Assembly (NCBI RefSeq): GCF_002844195.1
Contig: NZ_PEND01000004.1
Span: forward strand, 1 to 64,000
Direction of reading: 5' to 3'
Origin: Halegenticoccus soli
GTDB lineage: Archaea; Halobacteriota; Halobacteria; Halobacteriales; Haloferacaceae
DNA length: 64,000 bases
The first letter of the stretch is position 1. Each line of letters starts with the position of its first letter. Of the stretch, positions 1 through 8,295 are shown piece after piece. A program made the position numbers and the translations under genes. Below the pieces are notes generated by a model. It had not been told where the DNA came from. It saw nothing but the letters and a program-made list of their open reading frames with translations, and made no database searches.

Positions 1-530
1 AACAGAGCCAGATCCTCGAAGCGCAGGGCGACGCCATCTCGACCGTGCTGCGCGCGAAATCCGCCGAATCGATGGGCGAGCGCGCGATCATCGAAAAGGG
101 GATGGAGACGCTCCAGAGCATCGGCGAGGGCGACTCCACCACGTTCGTCCTGCCGCAGGAACTCACCTCGCTGGTGGGCCGCTACGGCAGGCAGCTCTCT
201 GGAAGCGACGTGCAGGATATCGAAGGGCTCGAAAGCCGGGGCTTCGACGAGGAGACGCGCGAGATGCTCGGGCTCGACAACATCGAGGAGATCCTCGGCG
301 AAATCGACGAGGCGGCGGAGATGGACGTCGAGAAGCTCGAACAGGAGGCGCAGGCGGTCAAGGCCGGCGAGGGCGTGGACATAAAGAGCGCCGAGGAGGT
401 GCTCGAAGAGGCCGAGACCGCCGAGACGACCGCCCCCGGCGACGGTTCGCGTTCGACCGCCTCCGGCGGGCGTCCGGGCGGATCGAGCGCGGACGCCGAC
501 GGCGAGGAGACGGAAAAAGAGCTGGAATAG
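1..530 (+). CDS. SPFH/band-7 (stomatin-like) protein, C-terminal part
   Basis: Only the last 175 or so codons are in the window; the frame is open from base 3 and stops with TAG at 528-530. The first visible residues (EAQGDAISTVLRAKSAES) are the Ala/Glu/Arg-rich helix that follows the SPFH domain in stomatins and prohibitins. It is followed by TFVLPQELTSLVGRYG, which fits the hydrophobic C-terminal oligomerisation region. The rest is an acidic tail ending EETEKELE, typical of haloarchaeal versions. Such proteins form membrane-attached ring scaffolds, usually beside an NfeD protein or a membrane protease. The membrane anchor and SPFH core lie upstream of the window, so the family call rests on this tail. 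Confidence 0.8.
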   Translation, partial: QSQILEAQGDAISTVLRAKSAESMGERAIIEKGMETLQSIGEGDSTTFVLPQELTSLVGRYGRQLSGSDVQDIEGLESRGFDEETREMLGLDNIEEILGEIDEAAEMDVEKLEQEAQAVKAGEGVDIKSAEEVLEEAETAETTAPGDGSRSTASGGRPGGSSADADGEETEKELE

Positions 531-569
531 CGAAGCCTTTTCTTTCCCGGGTCGCGTAACCCGAAGCAG

Positions 570-1178
570 ATGCCCGAGGGAGTCGACGAGGACAAGCGGG
601 CGACGCTCCGGCGGTTCGCCGCGCTGGGCGCCGCGACCCCGTTCGTGGGGTTCGGCGACGGCGACGGTTCGCGCGAGGGGAGCGACGTCCGCGACGCCAT
701 TCTGGGCTACCTCGCGACGACGCCGGGCGCGCACTTCTCGAAGCTCCGCGACGACCTCAAACTCGGCACCGGCGAGACGCAGCACCACCTCCGGCGGCTG
801 CTCTCGGACGGCGCGATCGAGTCGCGGCGCGACGGCGACTACCGGCGCTTCTTCCCGTCGAACCGCTTTTCCGAGTTCGAACAGGTCGCGCTCGGCTACC
901 TCCGGCGGAACACCCCGCGGGGGATGCTCATCCTGCTCCTGCGCGACCCGGACGCGACCGGGAGCGACCTCGCCGCGGCGCTCGACGTGTCGCGGGCGAC
1001 GGTGAGCACCTACGCGAAGGAACTGGAGGACGCGGGGCTCCTCAGCAGGGAGGACGGCTACGCGGTCGTCTCTCCCGAGTCGGTCATCACGCTCTTGATC
1101 CGGTACGCCGACTCGTTCGGCTCCGACGCGGTCTCGTTCGCCGCGGAGGCGGATCGGTTCATCCGGTTCGATCCGTGA
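570..1178 (+). CDS. Winged-helix transcriptional regulator with two HTH domains
   Basis: 202 residues with two winged-helix units. The first (about residues 40-95) reads RDAILGYLATTPGAHFSKLRDDLKLGTGETQHHLRRLL, the MarR/ArsR-like pattern of haloarchaeal regulators. The second (about 110-165) reads MLILLLRDPDATGSDLAAALDVSRATVSTYAKELEDAGLL. The N-terminal stretch LRRFAALGAATPFVGFG is mildly hydrophobic and could be a short membrane contact. No ligand-binding domain is visible. It starts 40 bases after the SPFH gene and could be co-transcribed with it. DNA binding is well supported; the target genes are unknown. Confidence 0.8.
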   Translation: MPEGVDEDKRATLRRFAALGAATPFVGFGDGDGSREGSDVRDAILGYLATTPGAHFSKLRDDLKLGTGETQHHLRRLLSDGAIESRRDGDYRRFFPSNRFSEFEQVALGYLRRNTPRGMLILLLRDPDATGSDLAAALDVSRATVSTYAKELEDAGLLSREDGYAVVSPESVITLLIRYADSFGSDAVSFAAEADRFIRFDP

Positions 1179-1235
1179 GCGGAGGGCCGTCGAGCGTCAG
1201 TCGGGGGGTTCGATCGGCGGCGTCCCGAACAGCGA

Positions 1236-1255
1236 TCCGCCGCCTCGTCGGCGGA
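1236..1255. terminator. Hairpin between convergent genes
   Basis: TCCGCCG and CGGCGGA form a 7-bp stem with a 6-base loop between the convergent ends at 1178 and 1275. There is no T run, so its role as an archaeal terminator is uncertain. Confidence 0.3.
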
Positions 1256-1274
1256 CCGCCGCTCGGGCGCTGGT

Positions 1275-1520
1275 TCACACGCTGACCTTCCAGGTCGTCC
1301 CGGAGGAGTATCCCCACTTCTCGACGGTGATTTCGAAGTCGCCGTTGAGGATGGCGCGCATGTTCGCGCCGACCTCCTTGGCGGTCAGCCCGAGGTCCTC
1401 GGCGATGAGTCTGGATTTGAAGTACGTCCGCGTCTCCGCGTTCTCGCGGAGGTACCGCAGGATGCGCTCTTGTTTCTCCGTCAGGTCGGTCGCCGCGGAT
1501 GCGGTCGCGGTCGCGCTCAT
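1275..1520 (-). CDS. Small winged-helix protein (DUF7123-type)
   Basis: 81 residues. After a Thr/Ala-rich start the protein is one winged helix: TEKQERILRYLRENAETRTYFKSRLIAEDLGLTAKEVGANM, then a beta wing with TVEKWGYSSGTTWKVSV. This matches a small haloarchaea-restricted family that I recall as DUF7123. A TATA-like ATATTAGCC read on the minus strand near 1545-1553 lies about 28 bases before the ATG, which supports a leaderless transcript and this start. Probably a DNA-binding protein; no target can be inferred. It is convergent with the upstream regulator gene. Confidence 0.75.
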   Translation of the reverse strand: MSATATASAATDLTEKQERILRYLRENAETRTYFKSRLIAEDLGLTAKEVGANMRAILNGDFEITVEKWGYSSGTTWKVSV

Positions 1521-1789
1521 ACCTCAGTAGTGGTAGGTTCGGCTAATATGGGATTTGGTACGAGCGGTTAACACACCGGAGTCTTGCGATTTCTCGCGAA
1601 TCGGGTGGTTCCCCCGTCCCCCCGACGCCCGCGTTGGGTACGGTCGCCTAACAGCCGATCGGTCCGCCAGTACGCGCGCCTAGCGCCGGGTGTTATCTCG
1701 CCGCAACCGCCCGAAGCGCGTTCCTCGGGGGCTAACGTGCCAGCTCTCGGTCAGAATCTTCTTACGTCTGCCTCCCGGACCGATGCGTT

Positions 1790-3646
1790 ATGAGCAGCCC
1801 GGCTGCGGAGGGCGTCGCCGACGCGTCGCGGGTCGACGTGAGCGTCGTCCTCCCTGCCTACAACGAGGAGCGAACGATAGAGCGGACGGTCCGGACGACG
1901 CTCTCGGCGCTCGGCGACTTCCTCCCGGAGGGAGCGTACGAGGTCATCGTCGCCGAGGACGGCTGCGACGACCGGACCCCCGAGATCGCGGATCGGCTCG
2001 CGGAGCGGGATCCCCGCGTCCGGCACTTCCACAGCGACGAGCGGCTGGGCCGCGGGGGCGCGCTCGAACGCGCGTTCGACGCCGCCCGCGGCGACACGCT
2101 CGTCTACTTCGACACGGACCTGGCGACCGACATGAAGCACCTGGAGGAGCTCGTCGAGCGCGTCCGGTCGGGCGAGTACGACGTGGCCACGGGTTCGCGC
2201 TGGATGCCCGGCCGCGAGGCTGACCGACCGCCGAAGCGCAGCGTCCCCAGCCGGGCGTACAACGGGCTCGTCCGGGTGTTCCTGCGCTCCGACCTCCGCG
2301 ACCACCAGTGCGGGTTCAAGGCCGTGAGCCGCGACGCGTTCGATCGCCTCCGGGACGACATCGAGGACAACCACTGGTTCTGGGACACGGAGCTGCTCGT
2401 GCGCGCCCAGCGCGAGGGCCTGCGCGTCGCGGAATTCCCCGTCGATTGGACGCCGAAGGGCGACACGAAGGTCGACCTCGTGCGCGACGTGCTCGGGATG
2501 GGCAGCCAGATCGGTCGGACGTGGTGGCAGCTGTCGGTCCAGCCGCGAATCACCCCGCAGGTGACCGCGGCCGCGGGACTCCTCATGACGCTCGTGGCGC
2601 TGGCGCTCATGAGCGTCTACCTCGATCCGCGGGCCGTCCTCGACGAGATGGCGCGGGCCAACCCGGCCCTGATCCTCCTCGCGGCGGCCGTCTACGTGAT
2701 CTCGTGGCCCATCCGCGGCGTCCGCTACCGCGACATTCTCGGGGAGCTGGGCTTCCGCGAGAAGGTCGGCTTCCTCACCGGGGCGATCTTCATCAGTCAG
2801 ACCGGCAACCTCGTCTTCCCGGCCCGCGCCGGCGACGCCGTGCGGGCGTACGTGGTGAAGGCCCGCCGGGGCATCCCCTACCCGTCCGGCTTCGCGTCGC
2901 TCGCCGCCGAGCGCGTGTTCGACCTGCTGTCGCTCGTGGCGCTCGCGGGGGCCGTCCTCGTCGGCATCGCCGCGACGGGCGGCCTCCCCGACCTCATCGC
3001 GGGCATCACCGGGAGCGGTTCCGTGGGCGACGTCGAGCGGCGCGCAGGGCGCATCGCCGCCTACGTCGCCGCCGGCGTCGGGTTCGCCGCCATCGGCGCC
3101 GTCGTCGCCATCGTCGCCAGCGCCCGCTCCGACCGGAGCTACGTCCGGCCGGCGATCCGGCGCATCAGCTCGGACTCGTACGCAGACTACGTCGCGGGCG
3201 TCATCGAGCGGTTCGTCGGCGACCTCCAGCGCGCGGCGGGGACCCGCGAGGCGTTCACCCGCGTCGGGGTCAGCAGCCTCCTGATCTGGACGCTCGACGT
3301 GTTCACCGCGGTCGCCGTCCTCCTCGCGCTCGGCGTGCGGCTGCCGGTCGTGACGCTGCTCGCGGTGAGCTTCTTCGCCGTCAGCGTCGGCAACCTGGCC
3401 AAGGTTCTGCCCCTGTCGCCGGGCGGGATCGGCCTGTACGAGGCCGCGTTCACGGTGCTCGTCGTGGCGCTCACCACGATCGATCCCGCGGTCGCGATCG
3501 GCGCGGCGGTGCTCGATCACGCGGTGAAGAACGTCGTGACGGTCCTCGGCGGCGTCGGATCGATGGGCGCGCTGAACGTGTCTCTCACCGAGGCGGTCGA
3601 GGAGAGCCGCGACGTGCGCGAGACCGCGGAGCCGACGCAGGACTGA
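1790..3646 (+). CDS. aglD: AglD-like glycosyltransferase fused to flippase-like membrane domain
   Basis: 618 residues. Residues 15-245 are a GT-A family 2 glycosyltransferase: VSVVLPAYNEERTIERTV, the nucleotide-binding AEDGCDDRTPEIA, the metal-binding FDTDLATDMKHLEEL, and DHQCGFKAVSRDAF as in dolichol-phosphate sugar synthases. Residues 250-600 are a polytopic membrane domain of the lysylphosphatidylglycerol-synthase/UPF0104 type, with LPLSPGGIGLYEAAF as its signature. This arrangement is that of Haloferax AglD, which charges dolichol phosphate with the last sugar of the S-layer N-glycan. A TTCTTACG box near 1757-1765 suggests a short or absent leader. The donor sugar is not predictable, and other haloarchaeal paralogues share this architecture. 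Confidence 0.85.
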   Translation: MSSPAAEGVADASRVDVSVVLPAYNEERTIERTVRTTLSALGDFLPEGAYEVIVAEDGCDDRTPEIADRLAERDPRVRHFHSDERLGRGGALERAFDAARGDTLVYFDTDLATDMKHLEELVERVRSGEYDVATGSRWMPGREADRPPKRSVPSRAYNGLVRVFLRSDLRDHQCGFKAVSRDAFDRLRDDIEDNHWFWDTELLVRAQREGLRVAEFPVDWTPKGDTKVDLVRDVLGMGSQIGRTWWQLSVQPRITPQVTAAAGLLMTLVALALMSVYLDPRAVLDEMARANPALILLAAAVYVISWPIRGVRYRDILGELGFREKVGFLTGAIFISQTGNLVFPARAGDAVRAYVVKARRGIPYPSGFASLAAERVFDLLSLVALAGAVLVGIAATGGLPDLIAGITGSGSVGDVERRAGRIAAYVAAGVGFAAIGAVVAIVASARSDRSYVRPAIRRISSDSYADYVAGVIERFVGDLQRAAGTREAFTRVGVSSLLIWTLDVFTAVAVLLALGVRLPVVTLLAVSFFAVSVGNLAKVLPLSPGGIGLYEAAFTVLVVALTTIDPAVAIGAAVLDHAVKNVVTVLGGVGSMGALNVSLTEAVEESRDVRETAEPTQD

Positions 3647-3659
3647 CGCGGCGATCACC

Positions 3660-3667
3660 TTTTTATC
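3660..3667 (+). promoter_or_regulatory. TATA box of the cupin gene
   Basis: TTTTTATC centred 25 bases before the GTG at 3689. It supports that GTG as the start of a leaderless message. Confidence 0.5.
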
Positions 3668-3688
3668 GACGTCAGCGAATCACGCGGT

Positions 3689-4045
3689 GTGTACTCCCGC
3701 GCAAACCTCGACGACCTGGAGAGCCGAGAGATCGACGGCGTCGAACCGTCGCTGAAGGCGGTCGGATACGAGCTCCGCCCCGAGCGGATGCGTCCGAGCG
3801 TCTGGGCGTTCGAGGCCGGCGAGTCGAACAACCGACACTACCAGCGCGAGCAGGAGGAGCTGTACCACGTCCTCTCCGGCCGGTTCGAGATGGCGGTCGA
3901 CGACGAGACGTTCGAGATCGGCCCCGGCGAGATCGTCGTCGTCCCGCCGGAGGCGGAGCGACAGCTGACGGCCGTCGAGGCCGGCGAGGTGTTCGTCGTC
4001 GGCGCGCCGAACGCGAAAGATGACGGCGTCGTGGTGGAGGAGTGA
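3689..4045 (+). CDS. Cupin-domain protein
   Basis: 118 residues, starting at GTG. The single cupin barrel carries motif 1 as NRHYQREQEELYHVLSGRFE, with His and Glu ligands, and motif 2 as GPGEIVVVPPEAERQLTA. In motif 2 the usual second His is replaced, so metal binding may be weak. Single-domain cupins of this size include sugar isomerases, dioxygenases and small-molecule sensors; nothing here discriminates between them. The gene stands alone between aglD and the convergent DUF84 gene. A TATA box 25 bases upstream supports the GTG start. Confidence 0.8.
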   Translation: MYSRANLDDLESREIDGVEPSLKAVGYELRPERMRPSVWAFEAGESNNRHYQREQEELYHVLSGRFEMAVDDETFEIGPGEIVVVPPEAERQLTAVEAGEVFVVGAPNAKDDGVVVEE

Positions 4046-4112
4046 GTCGAACGCGGTCGGGGACGGGGTAGAGTTCGACCGAGGGAGAGGTCGACCGAGA
4101 CAGAGTTCGAAC

Positions 4113-4625
4113 TCAGCCGTACAGGTCGGTCACGAACGGCCCGAACGCCCCGGCGGCCGCCGCCGAGAGCGCCGCCTCCCGGTCGATCCGGCCGGCGGTG
4201 AGCGCGCCCGCCGCGCCCTGCTTTTTCGCCACGTCGTCCGTCCCGAGCACGTCGTCCATTACCGGTCCGAGCTCCTCGCCGGCGCGGATCCGGTCGGCGA
4301 TCGATCGGGGGAGTTCGAGGCCGGGGCCGGCCCCCCGCCCCGTCCGCTCGCCGTCGGTGACGGCGGCCCACATCACGAGGTACAGCCCCTCCGCCCCGTC
4401 GAACGTCGCGACGCCCCCTTCGACGCCGACGCCGTAGTCGTACCCGCCGGCGTCGAGGACCCGCCGCGCCCGGTTCTCCGCGCCCGCGACAGTCTCGGCG
4501 TGGCCGACGGGCTGTTCGCTCACGCCCGATTCGACCGGGACGGACTCGACCGTCGCGTCGCCGTCGACGACCGCCTCGACGGCCCGTCGCTTCACCGGAT
4601 TCCCGCTGCCGACGCCGATTCGCAT
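4113..4625 (-). CDS. DUF84-family inosine/xanthosine triphosphatase
   Basis: 170 residues. The start MRIGVGSGNPVKRRAVEA is the nucleotide-binding motif of the YjjX/DUF84 family. GGYDYGVGVEGGVATF and the later PVMDDVLGTDDVAKKQGAAGALTAGRIDR are further family signatures. These enzymes hydrolyse non-canonical purine nucleotides such as ITP and XTP, protecting nucleic acids from deaminated bases. The length matches the family (about 170). It is followed 23 bases away by the cobalamin-binding-type gene in the same direction; no functional link is obvious. Confidence 0.85.
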   Translation of the reverse strand: MRIGVGSGNPVKRRAVEAVVDGDATVESVPVESGVSEQPVGHAETVAGAENRARRVLDAGGYDYGVGVEGGVATFDGAEGLYLVMWAAVTDGERTGRGAGPGLELPRSIADRIRAGEELGPVMDDVLGTDDVAKKQGAAGALTAGRIDREAALSAAAAGAFGPFVTDLYG

Positions 4626-4648
4626 ACCCGGTCGTCCCGGCCGACGGC

Positions 4649-5395
4649 CTATCGCTCTGTCGGAATTCCCCCGTGGAGGGCGTCGGCGAGCGCCTCGATC
4701 CCCTGGATCAGGTTCGGGCTCGGCTGGTTGAGGAGCGCGTTGTCGAGGACGTGGATCTCGGCGTCGACGTTCCAGTCGCGCTCTGCGACGACCGACGGAT
4801 CCACCCGATCGCCGCGGCCGCAGACGTGCAGGACGACGTAGTCAGGCGCTTCGGCCTCGACCTCGGCGGCGCTCACCTCGCGCGAGCGCGCGCCGGGCTC
4901 GACGAACGGGTAGGAGCCGCCCGCGGCGACCGCGGCGTCGGGGACCCAGTTGCCCGCCGCCATGGGCGGGTCGGACCACTCCTCGCAGTACACGGTCGGT
5001 CGCGGCCGACCGGCGACCCGCTCTCCCACCCGATCGAGCCGCTCGCGCGCGCCGGCCGCGAGGCGCTCGCCCGCGTCGGGGCGGCCGATCGCCCGCCCCA
5101 GGTCGGCGAACGACGACAGCACGTCGTCGAGCGTCGCCGGCTCCGCGTGGTGGACCCGATAGCCCCGCCCGCGGAGTTCGTCGCGAATCTCCGCCTGGAG
5201 CGCGTCGCAGGTGCAGACGAGATCGGGATCGAGGTCGGCCACCCGGTCGTAGTCGGGGTTGAGCCAGCCGCCGACGATCGGTCGATCCGCCTCGCAGTGG
5301 GTCGTCACGCCGACGAGCGCGTCCGCCGCCCCCATCGCCGAGATGGTCGCGGTCGCGCTCGGAGCGAGCGAGACGATCCGGAGTCCGTCGGTCAC
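4649..5395 (-). CDS. Cobalamin/siderophore-binding-type protein (BtuF fold)
   Basis: About 248 residues from a GTG at 5395; an in-frame TTG at 5422 would add nine. TDGLRIVSLAPSATATISAMGAADALVGVTTHC and later YDRVADLDPDLVCTCDALQ are the first lobe of the helical-backbone metal-chelate binding family (BtuF/FhuD). YVVLHVCGRGD and ALLNQPSPNLIQGIEALADALHG complete the second lobe. There is no signal peptide or lipobox, unlike a true transporter subunit, so this is probably one of the cytoplasmic haloarchaeal paralogues annotated as cobalamin-binding. No ABC transporter genes are adjacent. A TATA-like stretch around 5420-5430 favours the GTG start. Confidence 0.7.
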   Translation of the reverse strand: MTDGLRIVSLAPSATATISAMGAADALVGVTTHCEADRPIVGGWLNPDYDRVADLDPDLVCTCDALQAEIRDELRGRGYRVHHAEPATLDDVLSSFADLGRAIGRPDAGERLAAGARERLDRVGERVAGRPRPTVYCEEWSDPPMAAGNWVPDAAVAAGGSYPFVEPGARSREVSAAEVEAEAPDYVVLHVCGRGDRVDPSVVAERDWNVDAEIHVLDNALLNQPSPNLIQGIEALADALHGGIPTER

Positions 5396-5524
5396 ACCGT
5401 TGTGACGGTGCTCCGAGGACAAATACGCTCCGCCATCGCTCGTATTTTTAGCGTTTGCTATTCAAAACCAAAGAACGTCGTTTCGGCGCTCGATTCGACG
5501 GAACGCGCGCAAGACACCAAACGA

Positions 5525-5532
5525 TTTAAATA
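5525..5532 (+). promoter_or_regulatory. TATA box of the tfb gene
   Basis: TTTAAATA stands out in GC-rich surroundings 81 bases before the tfb ATG, so this message should have a leader of roughly 55 bases, unlike the leaderless neighbours. Confidence 0.55.
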
Positions 5533-5612
5533 CCTTTCGACCCTCTTTCGCCCAAGGAACGCTTCCGGTTTTTTCAGGGCATTCGCCCCCGGCAGCACCG
5601 GCCGTCCCATCT

Positions 5613-6572
5613 ATGAGTGAAAAGACGCACACACAGACGCGAACGAACGAACGAGAGTCCACGCGCGGCGAGGCGCTTCAGTGTCCCGAATGCGGGGGAC
5701 ACGTCATCGCCGACGAGGGCCGCGGCGAGACGATCTGCGCCGACTGCGGCCTCGTCGTCGAGGAGGATTCGGTCGACCGCGGTCCCGAGTGGCGCGCGTT
5801 CGACGCCGCCGAGAAGGACCAGAAGTCCCGGGTCGGCGCGCCCACGACGAACACGATGCACGACAAGGGCCTGTCGACCAACATCGACTGGCGGAACAAG
5901 GACGCCTACGGCAACTCCCTCGGCTCGCGGCAGCGCCAGAAGATGCAGCGGCTGCGCAAGTGGAACGAGCGGTTCCGCACGCGCGACTCCAAGGAGCGCA
6001 ACCTCAAGCAGGCGCTCGGCGAGATCGACCGCATGGCCTCCGCGCTCGGCCTCCCCGACAACGTCCGCGAGACCGCCTCGGTGATCTACCGCCGCGCGCT
6101 CAACGACGGTCTCCTGCCGGGGCGCTCGATCGAGGGCGTCGCCACCGCCTGCGTGTACGCCGCCGCCCGGATGGCGGGCGTCCCGCGCAGCCTCGACGAG
6201 ATCACCGACGTCTCCCGCGTCGAGAAGAGCGAGGTCGCCCGGACCTACCGGTACGTCGTCCGGGAGCTCTCGCTCGAAGTCAAGCCCGCCGACCCCGAGC
6301 AGTACGTCCCGCGGTTCGCCTCCTCGCTCGGCCTGTCGGACGAGGCCGAACACCGCGCCCGCCAGCTGCTGAAGAACGCGAAGGAGAAGGGCGTCCACAG
6401 CGGGAAGAGCCCGGTGGGGCTGGCGGCCGCCGCCGTGTACGCGGCCGCCCTCCTGACGAACGAGAAGACCACGCAGGCCGCGGTGAGCGAGGTCGCCGAC
6501 ATCAGCGAGGTTACCATCCGCAACCGGTACCACGAACTGCTCGAAGCGGAAGAGAGCCTCGGCGTGGCCTGA
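5613..6572 (+). CDS. tfb: Transcription initiation factor IIB (TFB)
   Basis: 319 residues, the usual TFB length. An N-terminal zinc ribbon (CPECGGHVIADEG ... CADCGLVVEED, residues 25-50) recruits RNA polymerase. It is followed by the B-reader/linker region WRAFDAAEKDQKSRVGAP. Two cyclin-fold repeats (about 120-210 and 215-310) bind TBP and the BRE; the second ends with the recognition helix VSEVADISEVTIRNRYHEL. Haloarchaea carry several TFBs for different gene sets, and which one this is cannot be told. The message appears to have a leader, from a TATA box 81 bases upstream. Confidence 0.97.
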   Translation: MSEKTHTQTRTNERESTRGEALQCPECGGHVIADEGRGETICADCGLVVEEDSVDRGPEWRAFDAAEKDQKSRVGAPTTNTMHDKGLSTNIDWRNKDAYGNSLGSRQRQKMQRLRKWNERFRTRDSKERNLKQALGEIDRMASALGLPDNVRETASVIYRRALNDGLLPGRSIEGVATACVYAAARMAGVPRSLDEITDVSRVEKSEVARTYRYVVRELSLEVKPADPEQYVPRFASSLGLSDEAEHRARQLLKNAKEKGVHSGKSPVGLAAAAVYAAALLTNEKTTQAAVSEVADISEVTIRNRYHELLEAEESLGVA

Positions 6573-6654
6573 GCGGGCAGAGAGCGACGCGACTTTCGGG
6601 GATCGCTTCGTCCCCGCTCCGGCTCGGCTCGGGATTCGGGTCCTCGGTTCCGTT

Positions 6655-8153
6655 TTACGAGGTCCAGTACGTGCGCGTGAGCAGCACCAGCACGGGGATG
6701 ATCTCGATGCGGCCGATCCACATGAGGAACGTCATCGCCAGCTTGGTGCTCGTCGGAAAGTCCGTGAACCCGGCGAACGGGCCGGCGATCCCGAACGCCG
6801 GCCCGATGTTGAGAAACGTCGCCGCCGCGGCGCTCATCGCCTCGAACTCGGTGAGCGACAGCCCGGCCCGCGCGCCGTCGGCGACGATGAACACCGTCGC
6901 GAGGAAGAAGATCACGATGCTAAGCAGCGTGTACCCGTAGATCTGATTCACGGCGTCCTCGTCGACGACCTCGCCGCTCAGCCTGACCGGCCGAACCGCG
7001 CGCGGGTGAACCGTCGTGAAGAGCGTCCGGCGGAACGCCTTGAGGACGACGAGCCAGCGGAGCGCCTTGATGGAGCAGGTCGTGCTGCCGGCCATCCCGC
7101 CGGTGAACATACACAGAAAGAGGACGTTCTTGGCCGCCGGCGACCACGCGTCGAAGTCCGCGCTCGCGTACCCCGTGGTGGTCACGATCGACGTCACCTG
7201 AAACAGCGAGTGCCGGAGGACCTCCTCCGCCGTCAGGTCTCCCTGCGCCGGATCCGCGACGAGAAGGGCCGCGACGACGAGCGTGAAGAAGACCAGTACC
7301 CCAGATAGAAGTGTAACTCCTCGTTCCGCCGGAGGCGCGAGAACTCCCCGCGCGTGACCTGGTACAGGAGGACGAAGTTGACCGCACCGACCGCCATGAG
7401 CGGGACCGTCGCCCACTGAACCGCGGGCGAGAACGCGGCGATGCTGTCCGCCCGCGGCGAGTAGCCGCTCGTCGAGACGGCGGTGAAGGCGTGTGCGACC
7501 GCGTCGTACAGCGTCATCTCGGGGGCGAGCCCGGCGAGCCGAAGCCCGTAGAGGGCGCCGACGGCGAGGAGCGTCAGCCCGAGGTAGAGCTTTCCGAGGA
7601 GGGCGGCGGTTTCGGCGATCCGCGGGGTGAGCTTGTGGAGGTCCCGCGTCTGCGTCTCCGTCTCCATGAGCTGCGCGCCGCCGTACGAGAGCGTGCTGAG
7701 GACGGCGATCGCGAGGACGAGGATCGAGAGCCCGCCGAGCCACTGCAGCAGCGACCGCCACAGCATGATCGCCCGGGAGTGCGCCCCGAAGTCGACGACG
7801 ACGGTCGCGCCGGTGGTCGTCACCCCGCTCATGCTCTCGAACAGCGCGTTCACCGGGTGCGCGAGCACGCCGTTGCCGGCGAGGACGAACGGCACCGCGC
7901 CGACGAGCGCGAGCGACAGCCAGGTGAGAGACACCATGAGGAACGCCTCCCGTCCGCCGAGGTCGGGGTCGGGGTCGAGGCGCTCCAGCAGGCCGCCGAG
8001 CGCGACGGCGACGGCGATCGCGGCCGCGAACGGGGCGACGTCCTCGCGGTCGGCGACCGCGACGAGGAGGGGCAAAAGGAGCGGGCCGGCGCTCCACTTC
8101 TGGATGGTCCCGACCGTGCTGAGGCTCGCGCGCCAGTCGACTCGAACCGCCAT
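6655..8153 (-). pseudogene. trkH: TrkH-family potassium uptake protein, frameshifted
   Basis: Start MAVRVDWRASLS at 8153. Four selectivity-filter loops are readable in order: SGVTTTGAT, TAVSTSGYSP, VTTTGYAS and LNIGPAFG, and the ending WIGRIEIIPVLVLL is the TrkH signature. The first two loops are in one frame and the last two in another. The switch lies at a C run (CCCC, 7299-7302; GGGG on the coding strand). One more G would join HFYLG to VLVFFTLVV and give a normal protein of about 499 residues. Without a partner TrkA or in its intact form this would be the membrane subunit of a Trk potassium uptake system. A homopolymer sequencing error is as likely as a real mutation. Confidence 0.85.
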
Positions 8154-8295
8154 CGGCGTTCGTCCCACGCGGGGACCACACGCCGTTCGCGAAAGAACGC
8201 TTCGGTCGACCGACGAGCCGACCGCGAGCCGTGGGCGAGCCGAGGGCGACCCGCGAGCCAAAGACACTAGTCGCAGGCGTGCGCAGAGGCCGGTG

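Noticed and set aside
1751-3658. Long minus-strand frame opposite aglD
   Set aside because: Antisense shadow; the plus strand encodes a well-conserved glycosyltransferase and membrane domain.
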